A stretch of DNA of 51,538 nt. It comes from a bacterium. Lineage in GTDB: Bacteria > Vulcanimicrobiota > Vulcanimicrobiia > Vulcanimicrobiales > Vulcanimicrobiaceae. Both the position numbers and the translations under genes were made by a program. How positions within the stretch are numbered: the first letter of the stretch is position 1; every line of letters starts with the position of its first letter. Of the stretch, positions 8,908-15,567 are shown piece after piece. The notes below the pieces were generated by a model. It worked only from the letters and a program-made list of their open reading frames with translations. It did no database searches and had not been told where the DNA came from. The DNA lies in the NCBI GenBank assembly GCA_028869385.1, contig JAGWSR010000097.1, positions 1-51,538 on the forward strand. Direction: 5' to 3'.

Positions 8908-9401
8908 GGCGTCGGTGAGGCGGTCGCCGAGAGCGTCGGCGAGGCTGTCGGCATCGGCGTGGGTGAGGGCGTGGCGGTCGTTCCGGGCGGCGACCACGTC
9001 GGAACTTCGGTGGCAGCCGGGGTCGGCGTTGCGGGCGGGGCGAGCGTCGGCGTGCCGGGCGGCACGGTCAGCGGGACGAGCCGCAGATACCCGGCCGCTG
9101 CCACGCGATCTTTGCGCACGAGAATCTGATGCGAATCGGTCGTGTACCCGGGCATACGCGCGGTCACGATCTGGCGACCGATCGGAATATTTTGGAGCGT
9201 GAACGCTCCCTGCGGGTCGGCGCTTCCGGTGTAGAGCGAGCCGACGGAGACCAGGGCGTTAGCGATCGGGCGATTGGTCGTGGCGTCGAGAATGCGTCCG
9301 GTGACGCTCCCGTAGTCTTGCACGCCGACGACGTTGTTGCTGCAGCTGTCGCCGAGGGCGAGCAGCATCACGAGTCCGAGCACGAGATTGCGCATACGCA
9401 T
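8904..9401 (-). CDS. Exported carboxypeptidase-regulatory-like domain protein with Pro/Thr-rich tail
   Basis: 165 residues. A signal peptide ends near LALGDSCSNN, so it is possibly a lipoprotein, although the lipobox is imperfect. An Ig-like carboxypeptidase-regulatory (CarboxypepD_reg) domain follows with VTGRILDATTNRPIANALV, GAFTLQNIPIG and RQIVTARMPGY at about residues 30-105. The last ~50 residues are low-complexity Pro/Thr/Ala/Ser (TPSPTPMPTASPT). It is a surface or periplasmic structural protein of unknown role. A second in-frame ATG two codons later is an equally good start. The domain resembles those in the large protein at 41444-44602. Confidence 0.65.
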   Translation of the reverse strand: MRMRNLVLGLVMLLALGDSCSNNVVGVQDYGSVTGRILDATTNRPIANALVSVGSLYTGSADPQGAFTLQNIPIGRQIVTARMPGYTTDSHQILVRKDRVAAAGYLRLVPLTVPPGTPTLAPPATPTPAATEVPTWSPPGTTATPSPTPMPTASPTLSATASPTP

Positions 9402-9439
9402 GGAGAGTACGCGCTCATCCTGACGGTCGCCTGTGCGCG

Positions 9440-10450
9440 CTACCTGCTCGGAAGCCAGTGGCGAATCGAGATTTCGTAGTCGTCACGGTAGTCATCGTAG
9501 GTGCGTTGCGCGAGCGATACCGTAATCTGCGCGGTGCCGTCCTCCCAGCGGTAATCCGCGGCGCCCTTGTCGGCGTCGGCCGACGTTTTATACGAACCGG
9601 GCAGCGCATCCCAGATCGTGGAGCGCAAGAGCTCCAAGAGCTCCTTCTGATCGCCGCCCAAGGCCGCCGTCTGACACGTGAGCTCCCAATAGCCCGCGCC
9701 GTTCGCTCCCGACGTCGGCGGGGTCTCCGAGATCGTGCAGCCTCCGACCGTCTCTCCGAAGGAAACGTTGGCCGCGAACGATTCGCTCGCGTAGCTTTTG
9801 CCGCGCAGCGTGGTGAAATCGGTCGGCGCATTCGCGAGTCCGAGCGCGAGCACGTTCTTCACGTCATTCTTCAATTGCGTCTTTTCATCCGACGAGAGCG
9901 GACTGGAAAATTTCACGACGTGCGCGTTCTTTTTGAGGTAGTGTCCGATGCGCACCTCGACGCCGGTCGCGTCTTTTCCGGAGAACGTCTCGACGTACAC
10001 GAAGGTGTCGTTCGAGCGCCAATCGAGATAGGTTTCGCCGTCGTCGGTCGAGCCCGTCTGCAGGTCGAACGAGCGCATCAGCGGTCCGAGCGCGCTCTCC
10101 ACGAACTCGATCATGCGCCCGCGCTTCCATCCCTTGTGTCCGTAGTAGTCGAACTCGTACACCCAGCGTTCGCGCACGTTCGTACCGATCGCGTACTCGT
10201 CGATCACTTCGCACGTCGCGCAGTGTGTGGCGAGCGAGCCGGCGACGCGATAGTGGCGTGCTTCGTCCGAACTGCGTGTCGCGGGGCCGTAACCGCCCGC
10301 GAAGTTTCTCGGGACGAGGGCGAGCCCGCGCTGCACGATGCCGCGTAGCTGCACCACGGCCTGCGCCGTGGTCATCGGCGGCGGTGTCGGCGTCGGGCGT
10401 CCCGCGGCGAGCAGCAGGGCGGCAAGTAGAAGTACGGCGGTCGGTCGCAT
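9440..10450 (-). CDS. Exported protein of unknown function
   Basis: 336 residues starting MRPTAVLLLAALLLAAG, a signal peptide followed by a short Pro/Thr segment. The frame is open a further 79 codons upstream, but that stretch lacks coding character and would run into nuoA, so the internal ATG was chosen. The mature part has a CATC pair (HCATCEVIDEY), WVYEFDYYGHKGWKRGR and a C-terminal YDDYRDDYEISIRHWLP. Further cysteines (GGCTIS, LTCQTAA) suggest disulphides. I recognise no family. It is divergent from the nuo operon, with 182 bases between the two starts. Confidence 0.6.
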   Translation of the reverse strand: MRPTAVLLLAALLLAAGRPTPTPPPMTTAQAVVQLRGIVQRGLALVPRNFAGGYGPATRSSDEARHYRVAGSLATHCATCEVIDEYAIGTNVRERWVYEFDYYGHKGWKRGRMIEFVESALGPLMRSFDLQTGSTDDGETYLDWRSNDTFVYVETFSGKDATGVEVRIGHYLKKNAHVVKFSSPLSSDEKTQLKNDVKNVLALGLANAPTDFTTLRGKSYASESFAANVSFGETVGGCTISETPPTSGANGAGYWELTCQTAALGGDQKELLELLRSTIWDALPGSYKTSADADKGAADYRWEDGTAQITVSLAQRTYDDYRDDYEISIRHWLPSR

Positions 10451-10611
10451 GCTGACAACATTGATGTACGTTCGGATTTCACCTGCGACTTTTCCGGCAG
10501 AAGGGAGCATCCTTGTATGGGCCTTAAGCCCTCCATTGGCGTGGTCGCTGCAGTCCAATCGTATGGAATTGGCGGGCTTTTCCGAGTCGTTTCCCAGGTA
10601 AACGACCGACT
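10451..10611. other. Divergent intergenic region upstream of nuoA
   Basis: This stretch separates the start of the exported protein (minus strand) from the Rex-type operator just before nuoA. I see no reading frame with coding character and no strong sigma-70 hexamer pair. The promoter for the whole nuo operon should lie here or within the operator, but I cannot place it. Confidence 0.4.
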
Positions 10612-10629
10612 TTGTGAAAAATTTCACAA
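10612..10629. promoter_or_regulatory. Rex-type operator (18-bp palindrome) before the nuo operon
   Basis: The sequence TTGTGAAAAATTTCACAA is a perfect inverted repeat (TTGTGAAA, two-base centre, TTTCACAA). It fits the published Rex consensus TTGTGAAWWWWTTCACAA at every position. Rex is a repressor that leaves DNA when NADH rises, and nuo operons are known Rex targets in actinobacteria and others. The palindrome ends three bases before the nuoA ATG, where the ribosome binding site would normally lie. It also fits the CRP core TGTGA-N6-TCACA, but the inner GAA/TTC bases and the target favour Rex. No rex gene is in the window. Confidence 0.75.
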
Positions 10630-10632
10630 GCC

Positions 10633-10986
10633 ATGAATCCGTACGGACCGGTCGCCATCTATTTGTGCGTCGCGTTAGCGGCCGCACTACTCTTCACGTT
10701 CTTGCCCGGCTTGCTCGGGCGCGCGAAGCCGAATCCTCAAAAACAAGAAGCGTACGAGTGCGGCGTCGAGCCGACCTCGGCGGTGCAGGGCCGCTTCCCG
10801 GTGCGCTTTTACCTGATCGCGATGCTCTTCGTGATCTTCGACGTCGAGGCGGCGTCGTTCTATCCATGGGCGGTGCAGATGCACGCGCTACGTGTCTTCG
10901 GTCTGCTCGAGATGATCGTCTTCGTGATCGTCCTCGCGATCGGGTATGCGTACGTGTGGAAGAAAGGCGGATTTCAGTGGAGATAG
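10633..10986 (+). CDS. nuoA: NADH-quinone oxidoreductase subunit A
   Basis: Small membrane subunit of respiratory complex I, at the junction of the peripheral arm and the proton-pumping arm. 117 residues with three hydrophobic segments. Conserved stretches are [13 protein letters not shown] (loop cysteine) and [20 protein letters not shown], where the helix carries the conserved Asp-Glu pair. First gene of the complete nuo operon; it overlaps nuoB. No Shine-Dalgarno is visible because the Rex-type palindrome occupies that place. Confidence 0.96.
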   Translation: MNPYGPVAIYLCVALAAALLFTFLPGLLGRAKPNPQKQEAYECGVEPTSAVQGRFPVRFYLIAMLFVIFDVEAASFYPWAVQMHALRVFGLLEMIVFVIVLAIGYAYVWKKGGFQWR

Positions 10987-11456
10987 GTCCCGGACAATTT
11001 TTGCTCGCGCGCCTCGACGACGTCGCGCGCTGGGCGCAGAGCTCGTCGGTGTGGCCGCTCACCATGGGTCTCGCCTGCTGCGCGATCGAGATGATGACGG
11101 TCACGTCGGCCGAGTACGATATCGCGCGCTTGGGCTCGGAAGTCTTCCGCAGCTCGCCGCGTCAGGCCGATTTGATGATCGTCTCCGGCCGCGTTTCGCA
11201 GAAGATGGCGCCCGTCGTCAAGCGCCTCTACGATCAGATGGCCGATCCCAAGTGGGTCATCTCGATGGGCGCCTGCGCGAGCTCGGGCGGCGTCTTCGAT
11301 AATTACGCCGTGATCCAGGGCGTCGATACGGTGATCCCGGTGGACGTGTACGTTCCCGGTTGCCCGCCGACGCCCGACGGTCTGCTCTACGCGGTCAACC
11401 TGATTCAGCAGCAGATTCGCGAAGGCGGACGCGGCGGAATCCTCGCCCGTTCGTAG
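10977..11456 (+). CDS. nuoB: NADH-quinone oxidoreductase subunit B
   Basis: Carries the terminal iron-sulphur cluster N2 that reduces quinone. The GTG start within the nuoA end gives [10 protein letters not shown] and 159 residues. A longer in-frame opening to 10614 only translates nuoA out of frame and was rejected. Cluster ligands are visible: the tandem cysteines in [10 protein letters not shown] (34-35), Cys100 in MGACASSGG and Cys129 in VPGCPPTP. Overlap with nuoA is ten bases. Confidence 0.96.
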   Translation: MEIGPGQFLLARLDDVARWAQSSSVWPLTMGLACCAIEMMTVTSAEYDIARLGSEVFRSSPRQADLMIVSGRVSQKMAPVVKRLYDQMADPKWVISMGACASSGGVFDNYAVIQGVDTVIPVDVYVPGCPPTPDGLLYAVNLIQQQIREGGRGGILARS

Positions 11457-11489
11457 CCCACTGCTTCCTCAACGTTAAAAGAGACAGCT

Positions 11490-12095
11490 ATGCCAAGCAC
11501 GCAACAACCGCCGATCGCGGGTGCCGCGATCGATCCGCCGAGTCTGCGCCCGCAGATTGACGATGCGCTCGTGGAGCGCGTCGCGCCCGCCGAGTTGCTC
11601 GCGCGTCTCACCGCGCTCAAAGCCGAGGGCTACTCGATGCTGCTCGACCTCGGCGCGGTAGATTACCTCGGCCGCGCTCCGCGCTTCGATGTCGTCTATC
11701 ATCTGTTGAAGATGCCGACGACCGCGGCGAGCGTGGCGCAAGTGGGAACGCCGCAGCGCCTGCGCGTGCTCTGCGGCATCGAGGACGGCGAGCATCTGCC
11801 GACCGCGATGAACCTGTGGCGTTCGGCCGACTGGGCGGAGCGCGAGGTGTTCGACCTCTTCGGCATCGTCTTCGACGGGCACGCCGACCTTCGCCGCATT
11901 CAGATGCCGCACGATTGGGAAGGCTATCCGCTGCGCAAGGATTACGCGCTGCGCGGCCCCGCGCGCGAACGCGCGCCGCGCCCGGCATTCGCGCTCAAGA
12001 GCAACGTCCAGGCGGGCACCCCGCCCACCGGCCGCACGCTCGAAGCGTTGCAGGAACAGATCAAAAAGGCGCAAGCGGAGGGTGAATCCCAGTGA
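11490..12095 (+). CDS. nuoC: NADH-quinone oxidoreductase subunit C
   Basis: Peripheral-arm scaffold subunit of complex I (the 30-kDa homologue), separate from NuoD rather than fused as in enterobacteria. 201 residues. Conserved segments are YSMLLDLGAVDYLG, FDVVYHLL and the signature ADWAEREVFDLFGIVFDGH, then RIQMPHDWEGYPLRKDY. The first ~25 residues are poorly conserved, so the exact start is less certain. The stop overlaps the nuoD GTG by four bases. Confidence 0.95.
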   Translation: MPSTQQPPIAGAAIDPPSLRPQIDDALVERVAPAELLARLTALKAEGYSMLLDLGAVDYLGRAPRFDVVYHLLKMPTTAASVAQVGTPQRLRVLCGIEDGEHLPTAMNLWRSADWAEREVFDLFGIVFDGHADLRRIQMPHDWEGYPLRKDYALRGPARERAPRPAFALKSNVQAGTPPTGRTLEALQEQIKKAQAEGESQ

Positions 12096-13312
12096 GTATG
12101 TCAACGACGCCGCTCACGCCGGAGATCGTCTCGCAAGAAGGCAACGCGATGGTCCTCTCGATGGGCCCGCAGCACCCTTCAACGCACGGCGTGCTACAGA
12201 TCATGCTCGAGATCGAGGGTGAGACGGTCGTGAAGGCGGAGCCGGAGATCGGCTATCTGCACACCGGCATCGAGAAGAACTGCGAGAATCTCTTCTGGTC
12301 GCAGGCGCAGACGAACGTCGAGCGCATGGACTACCTCGCGCCGTCTTCGAACGCGCTCTGCTACGTGCTCGCGGTCGAAAAACTGCTCGGCATCACGAAC
12401 CAGATCCCGGAGCGCGCGCAGGTGATCCGCGTGCTGCAAGCCGAGCTCACGCGCATCGCCTCGCACTGCGTGCAACTCGGCACGCACGCGATCGATCTCG
12501 GTGCGATCTCGGTCTTTTTCTACTGCTTCGACCTGCGCGAGAACATCCTCGATCTGCAAGAGGCCGCGGGCGGCGCGCGCATGCATCCGAACTACCTGCG
12601 CGTCGGCGGCGTCAACGGCGATCTGCCCGACGGGTACCTCGCGCGTCTCGACGCGTTGATCGAAAAGTTCCCCGGGCGCATGAAAGACCTGCGCGGGCTG
12701 CTGCAGGCTAACCCGATCTTCCAAGACCGCACGATCGACGTCGGACACCTGAGCCCCGAAGACGCGATCGCGTGGAACGTCACGGGCCCGTCGCTGCGCG
12801 GCTCGGGTATCGCCTACGACGTGCGCAAAGCCTTCCCGTACAGCGGCTACGAGCACTATTCGTTCGACGTGCCGACGCGTGCCGAGTGCGACGCGTACGC
12901 GCGCTTTCTCGTGCGCCTCGATGAGATGGAAGAGTCCATGCGTATCGTCGAGCAGGCGCGCAAGAAACTCGATGCGGCCGGTCCGGTCGTGATCGACGAT
13001 CCGAAGATCTTCGCGCCGCCCAAGGAGACGATCGCGCTCTCGATGGAGGCGCTGATCCATCACTTCAAGATCGTGAGCGAGGGCTTCCGCGTTCCGCCCG
13101 GCGACGTGTATCAGAGCGTCGAGGGGCCGCGCGGCGAGCTCGGCTACTACATCGTGAGCAACGGCGAGAACAAGCCGTATCGCGTGCGCACACGTCCGGC
13201 GAGTCTCTACAATCTGCAGGCGCTCAAAGGCATGGCGCCCGGCAATTTGATCGCCGACCTGGTCGTGCAGATCGGATCGCTCGATCCCGTTTTCGGTGAG
13301 GTGGATCGCTAA
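12092..13312 (+). CDS. nuoD: NADH-quinone oxidoreductase subunit D
   Basis: The 49-kDa subunit, which with NuoB forms the quinone-binding pocket. 406 residues. The GTG start is in the nuoC stop overlap; an ATG two codons later is an alternative. Family signatures are MGPQHPSTHGVL, EIGYLHTGIEKNCE, NVERMDYLAP, ARMHPNYLRVGG, GPSLRGSGIAYDVRK, the C-terminal EGPRGELGYYIVSNG and YRVRTRPASLYNLQAL. The ancestral hydrogenase nickel ligands are absent, as expected for complex I. Confidence 0.97.
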   Translation: MSMSTTPLTPEIVSQEGNAMVLSMGPQHPSTHGVLQIMLEIEGETVVKAEPEIGYLHTGIEKNCENLFWSQAQTNVERMDYLAPSSNALCYVLAVEKLLGITNQIPERAQVIRVLQAELTRIASHCVQLGTHAIDLGAISVFFYCFDLRENILDLQEAAGGARMHPNYLRVGGVNGDLPDGYLARLDALIEKFPGRMKDLRGLLQANPIFQDRTIDVGHLSPEDAIAWNVTGPSLRGSGIAYDVRKAFPYSGYEHYSFDVPTRAECDAYARFLVRLDEMEESMRIVEQARKKLDAAGPVVIDDPKIFAPPKETIALSMEALIHHFKIVSEGFRVPPGDVYQSVEGPRGELGYYIVSNGENKPYRVRTRPASLYNLQALKGMAPGNLIADLVVQIGSLDPVFGEVDR

Positions 13313-14145
13313 TGGCCCTTCGACAAGCTCAGGGTGACACGGGAGCTCAGGGTGACACGGGAGCTCAGGGTGACGCGTTTGATTTTGCGGGGTTGGCGGC
13401 GACGTTGCGGCCGCAGTGTGAGGCGCTGGTGGCGCAGTACGAGCATTCGCGCTCGGCGCTCTTGCCGATCATGCACCTGTTCCAAGATCACCAGGGCTAC
13501 GTCTCGCAAGACGCGATGCGCTTTGCGGCGGAGTTGCTCGATCTCTCGCCCGCGATCGTCGAATCCACCGTCTCGTTCTACACGCTGTTCTTCCAAAAGC
13601 CGGTCGGCAAGTACATGTTGCAGGTCTGCCGCGGATTGATGTGCGAGATCAACGGCGCCGACGCGACGATGGAGTACTTCCGCGAGAAGCTCGGCATCGG
13701 CCATCTCGAGACGACCGACGACGGGCTCTTCTCGTACGAAGAGGTCGAGTGCCTCGCCGCGTGCGACAAGGCGCCGTGCATGCAAGTGAACCTCGAGTTT
13801 CTCTACAACCTGACGCCGGCGATGATCGACGAGATGCTCGATCTCATGCGCAAGGGCAGCTACCACATCGCGCCGCTCGCGCAGACCGCGAAGCCGGAGC
13901 GCACGTGGAAGGTGCGTCAAGACGCGCAGGTCTCGACCGGCGCCAAGTCGCCCGGTACGCTGAACGCCACCGAGCCGAACAACGCCGGCGGCGTAGGCGA
14001 CGCGAGCGGCGTCATCATGCTCGACCGTTTCGTCACCAAGGATATCGCGTTCACCGGACGCTCGCGCGAGCGCCTCGTGCGCGACGCGCGCGCGGTCGCG
14101 GAGATCGTGGAAGAAGAGGGAGCGAACAACCATGCCGGTCACTAA
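13312..14145 (+). CDS. nuoE: NADH-quinone oxidoreductase subunit E, extended at both ends
   Basis: Thioredoxin-fold [2Fe-2S] subunit (cluster N1a) of the NADH-oxidising module. Ligands are Cys106 and Cys111 (CRGLMC) and Cys147 and Cys151 (CLAAC). The usual family length is about 160-180; this protein has 277. The first 21 residues come from a tandem DNA repeat (GDTGAQ units). After the core there is an additional tail of about 95 residues (from ~183) with an APLAQ...STGAKSPGTLNA linker and a charged helix-like end (RSRERLVRDARAVAEIVEEE). The ATG shares its first base with the nuoD stop. The core call is certain; the function of the extensions is unknown. Confidence 0.94.
   Translation: MALRQAQGDTGAQGDTGAQGDAFDFAGLAATLRPQCEALVAQYEHSRSALLPIMHLFQDHQGYVSQDAMRFAAELLDLSPAIVESTVSFYTLFFQKPVGKYMLQVCRGLMCEINGADATMEYFREKLGIGHLETTDDGLFSYEEVECLAACDKAPCMQVNLEFLYNLTPAMIDEMLDLMRKGSYHIAPLAQTAKPERTWKVRQDAQVSTGAKSPGTLNATEPNNAGGVGDASGVIMLDRFVTKDIAFTGRSRERLVRDARAVAEIVEEEGANNHAGH
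13327..13374 (+). repeat. 18-bp in-frame tandem repeat at the 5' end of nuoE
   Basis: The unit GCTCAGGGTGACACGGGA occurs twice exactly (13327-13344, 13345-13362) and a third time for its first 12 bases. It is preceded by CCTTCGACAA, so the start reads CCTTCGACAAGCTCAGGGTG. I recall that 20-mer as a dispersed repeat found in many unrelated bacterial genomes, though I could not verify this here. It is in frame and encodes six-residue GAQGDT units. The N-terminus of NuoE seems to have absorbed a repeat element. Confidence 0.8.
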
Positions 14146-15391
14146 GGTGTTGACGGCGGGGATCGGTGAGGCCGACCTTCGCGATATCAACGTCTATCGT
14201 TCGCGCGGCGGCTACAAGCAATGGGAGCGCGCGGTGCGCGAGCTCAAGCCCGCCGACGTGATGGAAGCGTGCGACAAGTCGGGGCTGCGCGGCCGCGGCG
14301 GCGCGGGCTTTCCGACCGGACGCAAGTGGAGCTTCTTGCCGAACAACGGCAAGCCGCGCTACATGGTCTGTAACTGCGACGAAGCCGAGCCCGGCACGTT
14401 CAAAGATCACATGCTGCTCGAAGAGACGCCGCATCTGGTGCTCGAGGGCATACTGCTCGGCGCCTACGGCATCGGCTGCACGCACGCGTACATCTATATC
14501 CGCGGCGAGTTCAAGCGCGGCTTCGCGATCTTCCAGAAGGCGATCGACGACGCGCGCGCCGCGGGACTCATCGGCAAGAACATTCTCGGCACCGGACTCG
14601 ACATCGAAGTGACGGCGCACCGCGGCGCGGGCGCGTACATCTGCGGCGAAGAGACCGGACTGCTCAACTCGCTCGAAGGCAAACGCGGCGAACCGCGTCT
14701 CAAGCCGCCGTTCCCCGCGATCGCCGGTCTCTACGGCATGCCGACCGTCGTGAACAACGTCGAGACGCTCGCCTATCTCGTGCCGATTCTCGAAAAGGGC
14801 CCCGAGTGGTTTGCTTCGGTCGGCACCGAGCGCAGCAAGGGCTTCAAGATCGTCTCCGTCTCCGGCCACGTGCAGAAGCCGGGCAACTACGAAGTGCCCA
14901 TCGGCACGACGGTCCGCGAGATCATCGAGATCGCGGGCGGCCTGCGCCCGGGACGGAAGTTCATGGCCGTGCAGCCGGGCGGACAATCGTCGGCGTGCAT
15001 CTTCGAAGAGCATCTCGACGACCCGTACGATTACGAGTCCATGGCGAAGGCCGGTTCGATGCTCGGCTCGGGCGCCTTCACCGTCTTCGACGACACCACC
15101 GACTTCGTCAAGGCCGCGCTCAACTCGGTGCGCTTCTACGCGCACGAATCGTGTGGCCAGTGCACGCCGTGCCGCGAAGGCGGTCACTGGCTCGAGCGCG
15201 TGCTCCATCGCTTCGTCGAGGGACGCGGCCTGCGCAGCGATCTCGCGATGATCGGTCGCGTCAGCGGCACGATCACGGGGTTGAATCTGTGCGCGCTTGG
15301 CGATTCGATCGAACCGTTTTTGAAGTCGGTCGTGAACCGCTTCCCCGAACAGTTCGAAGCACGTTTACTTAAAGAGGCTACGCCGGCGTGA
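14132..15391 (+). CDS. nuoF: NADH-quinone oxidoreductase subunit F (NADH-binding)
   Basis: Binds NADH, FMN and a [4Fe-4S] cluster (N3) and starts electron transfer in complex I. 419 residues. Motifs are GLRGRGGAGFPTGRKW (NADH/FMN binding), CNCDEAEPGTFKD (FMN), GAGAYICGEETGLLNSLEG, and the cluster ligands ESCGQCTPCREG plus a distal Cys in LNLCALGDS. It overlaps the nuoE end by 14 bases. The stop lies inside the left arm of the long inverted repeat that follows. Confidence 0.97.
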   Translation: MPVTKVLTAGIGEADLRDINVYRSRGGYKQWERAVRELKPADVMEACDKSGLRGRGGAGFPTGRKWSFLPNNGKPRYMVCNCDEAEPGTFKDHMLLEETPHLVLEGILLGAYGIGCTHAYIYIRGEFKRGFAIFQKAIDDARAAGLIGKNILGTGLDIEVTAHRGAGAYICGEETGLLNSLEGKRGEPRLKPPFPAIAGLYGMPTVVNNVETLAYLVPILEKGPEWFASVGTERSKGFKIVSVSGHVQKPGNYEVPIGTTVREIIEIAGGLRPGRKFMAVQPGGQSSACIFEEHLDDPYDYESMAKAGSMLGSGAFTVFDDTTDFVKAALNSVRFYAHESCGQCTPCREGGHWLERVLHRFVEGRGLRSDLAMIGRVSGTITGLNLCALGDSIEPFLKSVVNRFPEQFEARLLKEATPA

Positions 15392-15534
15392 GCGCGCCAT
15401 GCGTTGCGTCTCCGGGGACGTTCGCGATTTTCCATCCATGGAAAATCGCTACTGCCTCACGTCGCGCTCTCGCCATCCTGGCTTCGCGCGCCGTTGAGAG
15501 CCCCCGGAGCCGCAACGCACGACGCGCTCACGCC
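15385..15534. repeat. 150-bp long inverted repeat between nuoF and nuoG
   Basis: The outer arms 15385-15417 and 15502-15534 are 33 bases each and match as reverse complements at 30 positions. Inside lie a 12-bp perfect palindrome (15424-15449) and a weaker GCTCTC/GAGAGC hairpin (about 15465-15500), so single strands could fold into a three-way, cruciform-like structure. It contains no coding signal and provides the last codons and stop of nuoF. It looks like a REP/MITE-type element without its own gene. No convincing target-site duplication is visible. It may affect message stability or polarity between nuoF and nuoG. Confidence 0.85.
15424..15449. repeat. Perfect 12-bp palindrome with two-base spacer
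   Basis: GCGATTTTCCAT, a CC spacer, then ATGGAAAATCGC. It forms the inner hairpin of the larger inverted repeat and is noticeably AT-richer than its surroundings. It has no U-tract, so it is not a standard intrinsic terminator. Confidence 0.85.
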
Positions 15535-15567
15535 TACATTTCGCACTCGCTGATGGGTTGGATATAG

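Noticed and set aside
10612-10629. CRP-type site reading of the nuoA palindrome
   Set aside because: The TGTGA-N6-TCACA core fits CRP too, but the inner GAA/TTC bases, the AT-only centre and the nuo target favour Rex. It is kept as an alternative only.
10614-11456. Single long frame starting upstream of nuoA and running through nuoB
   Set aside because: The first ~120 codons are nuoA read in the wrong frame. Conserved NuoB sequence begins at the GTG at 10977.
15424-15449. Intrinsic terminator after nuoF
   Set aside because: The hairpin is perfect but lacks a U-tract, and complex I genes continue directly downstream.
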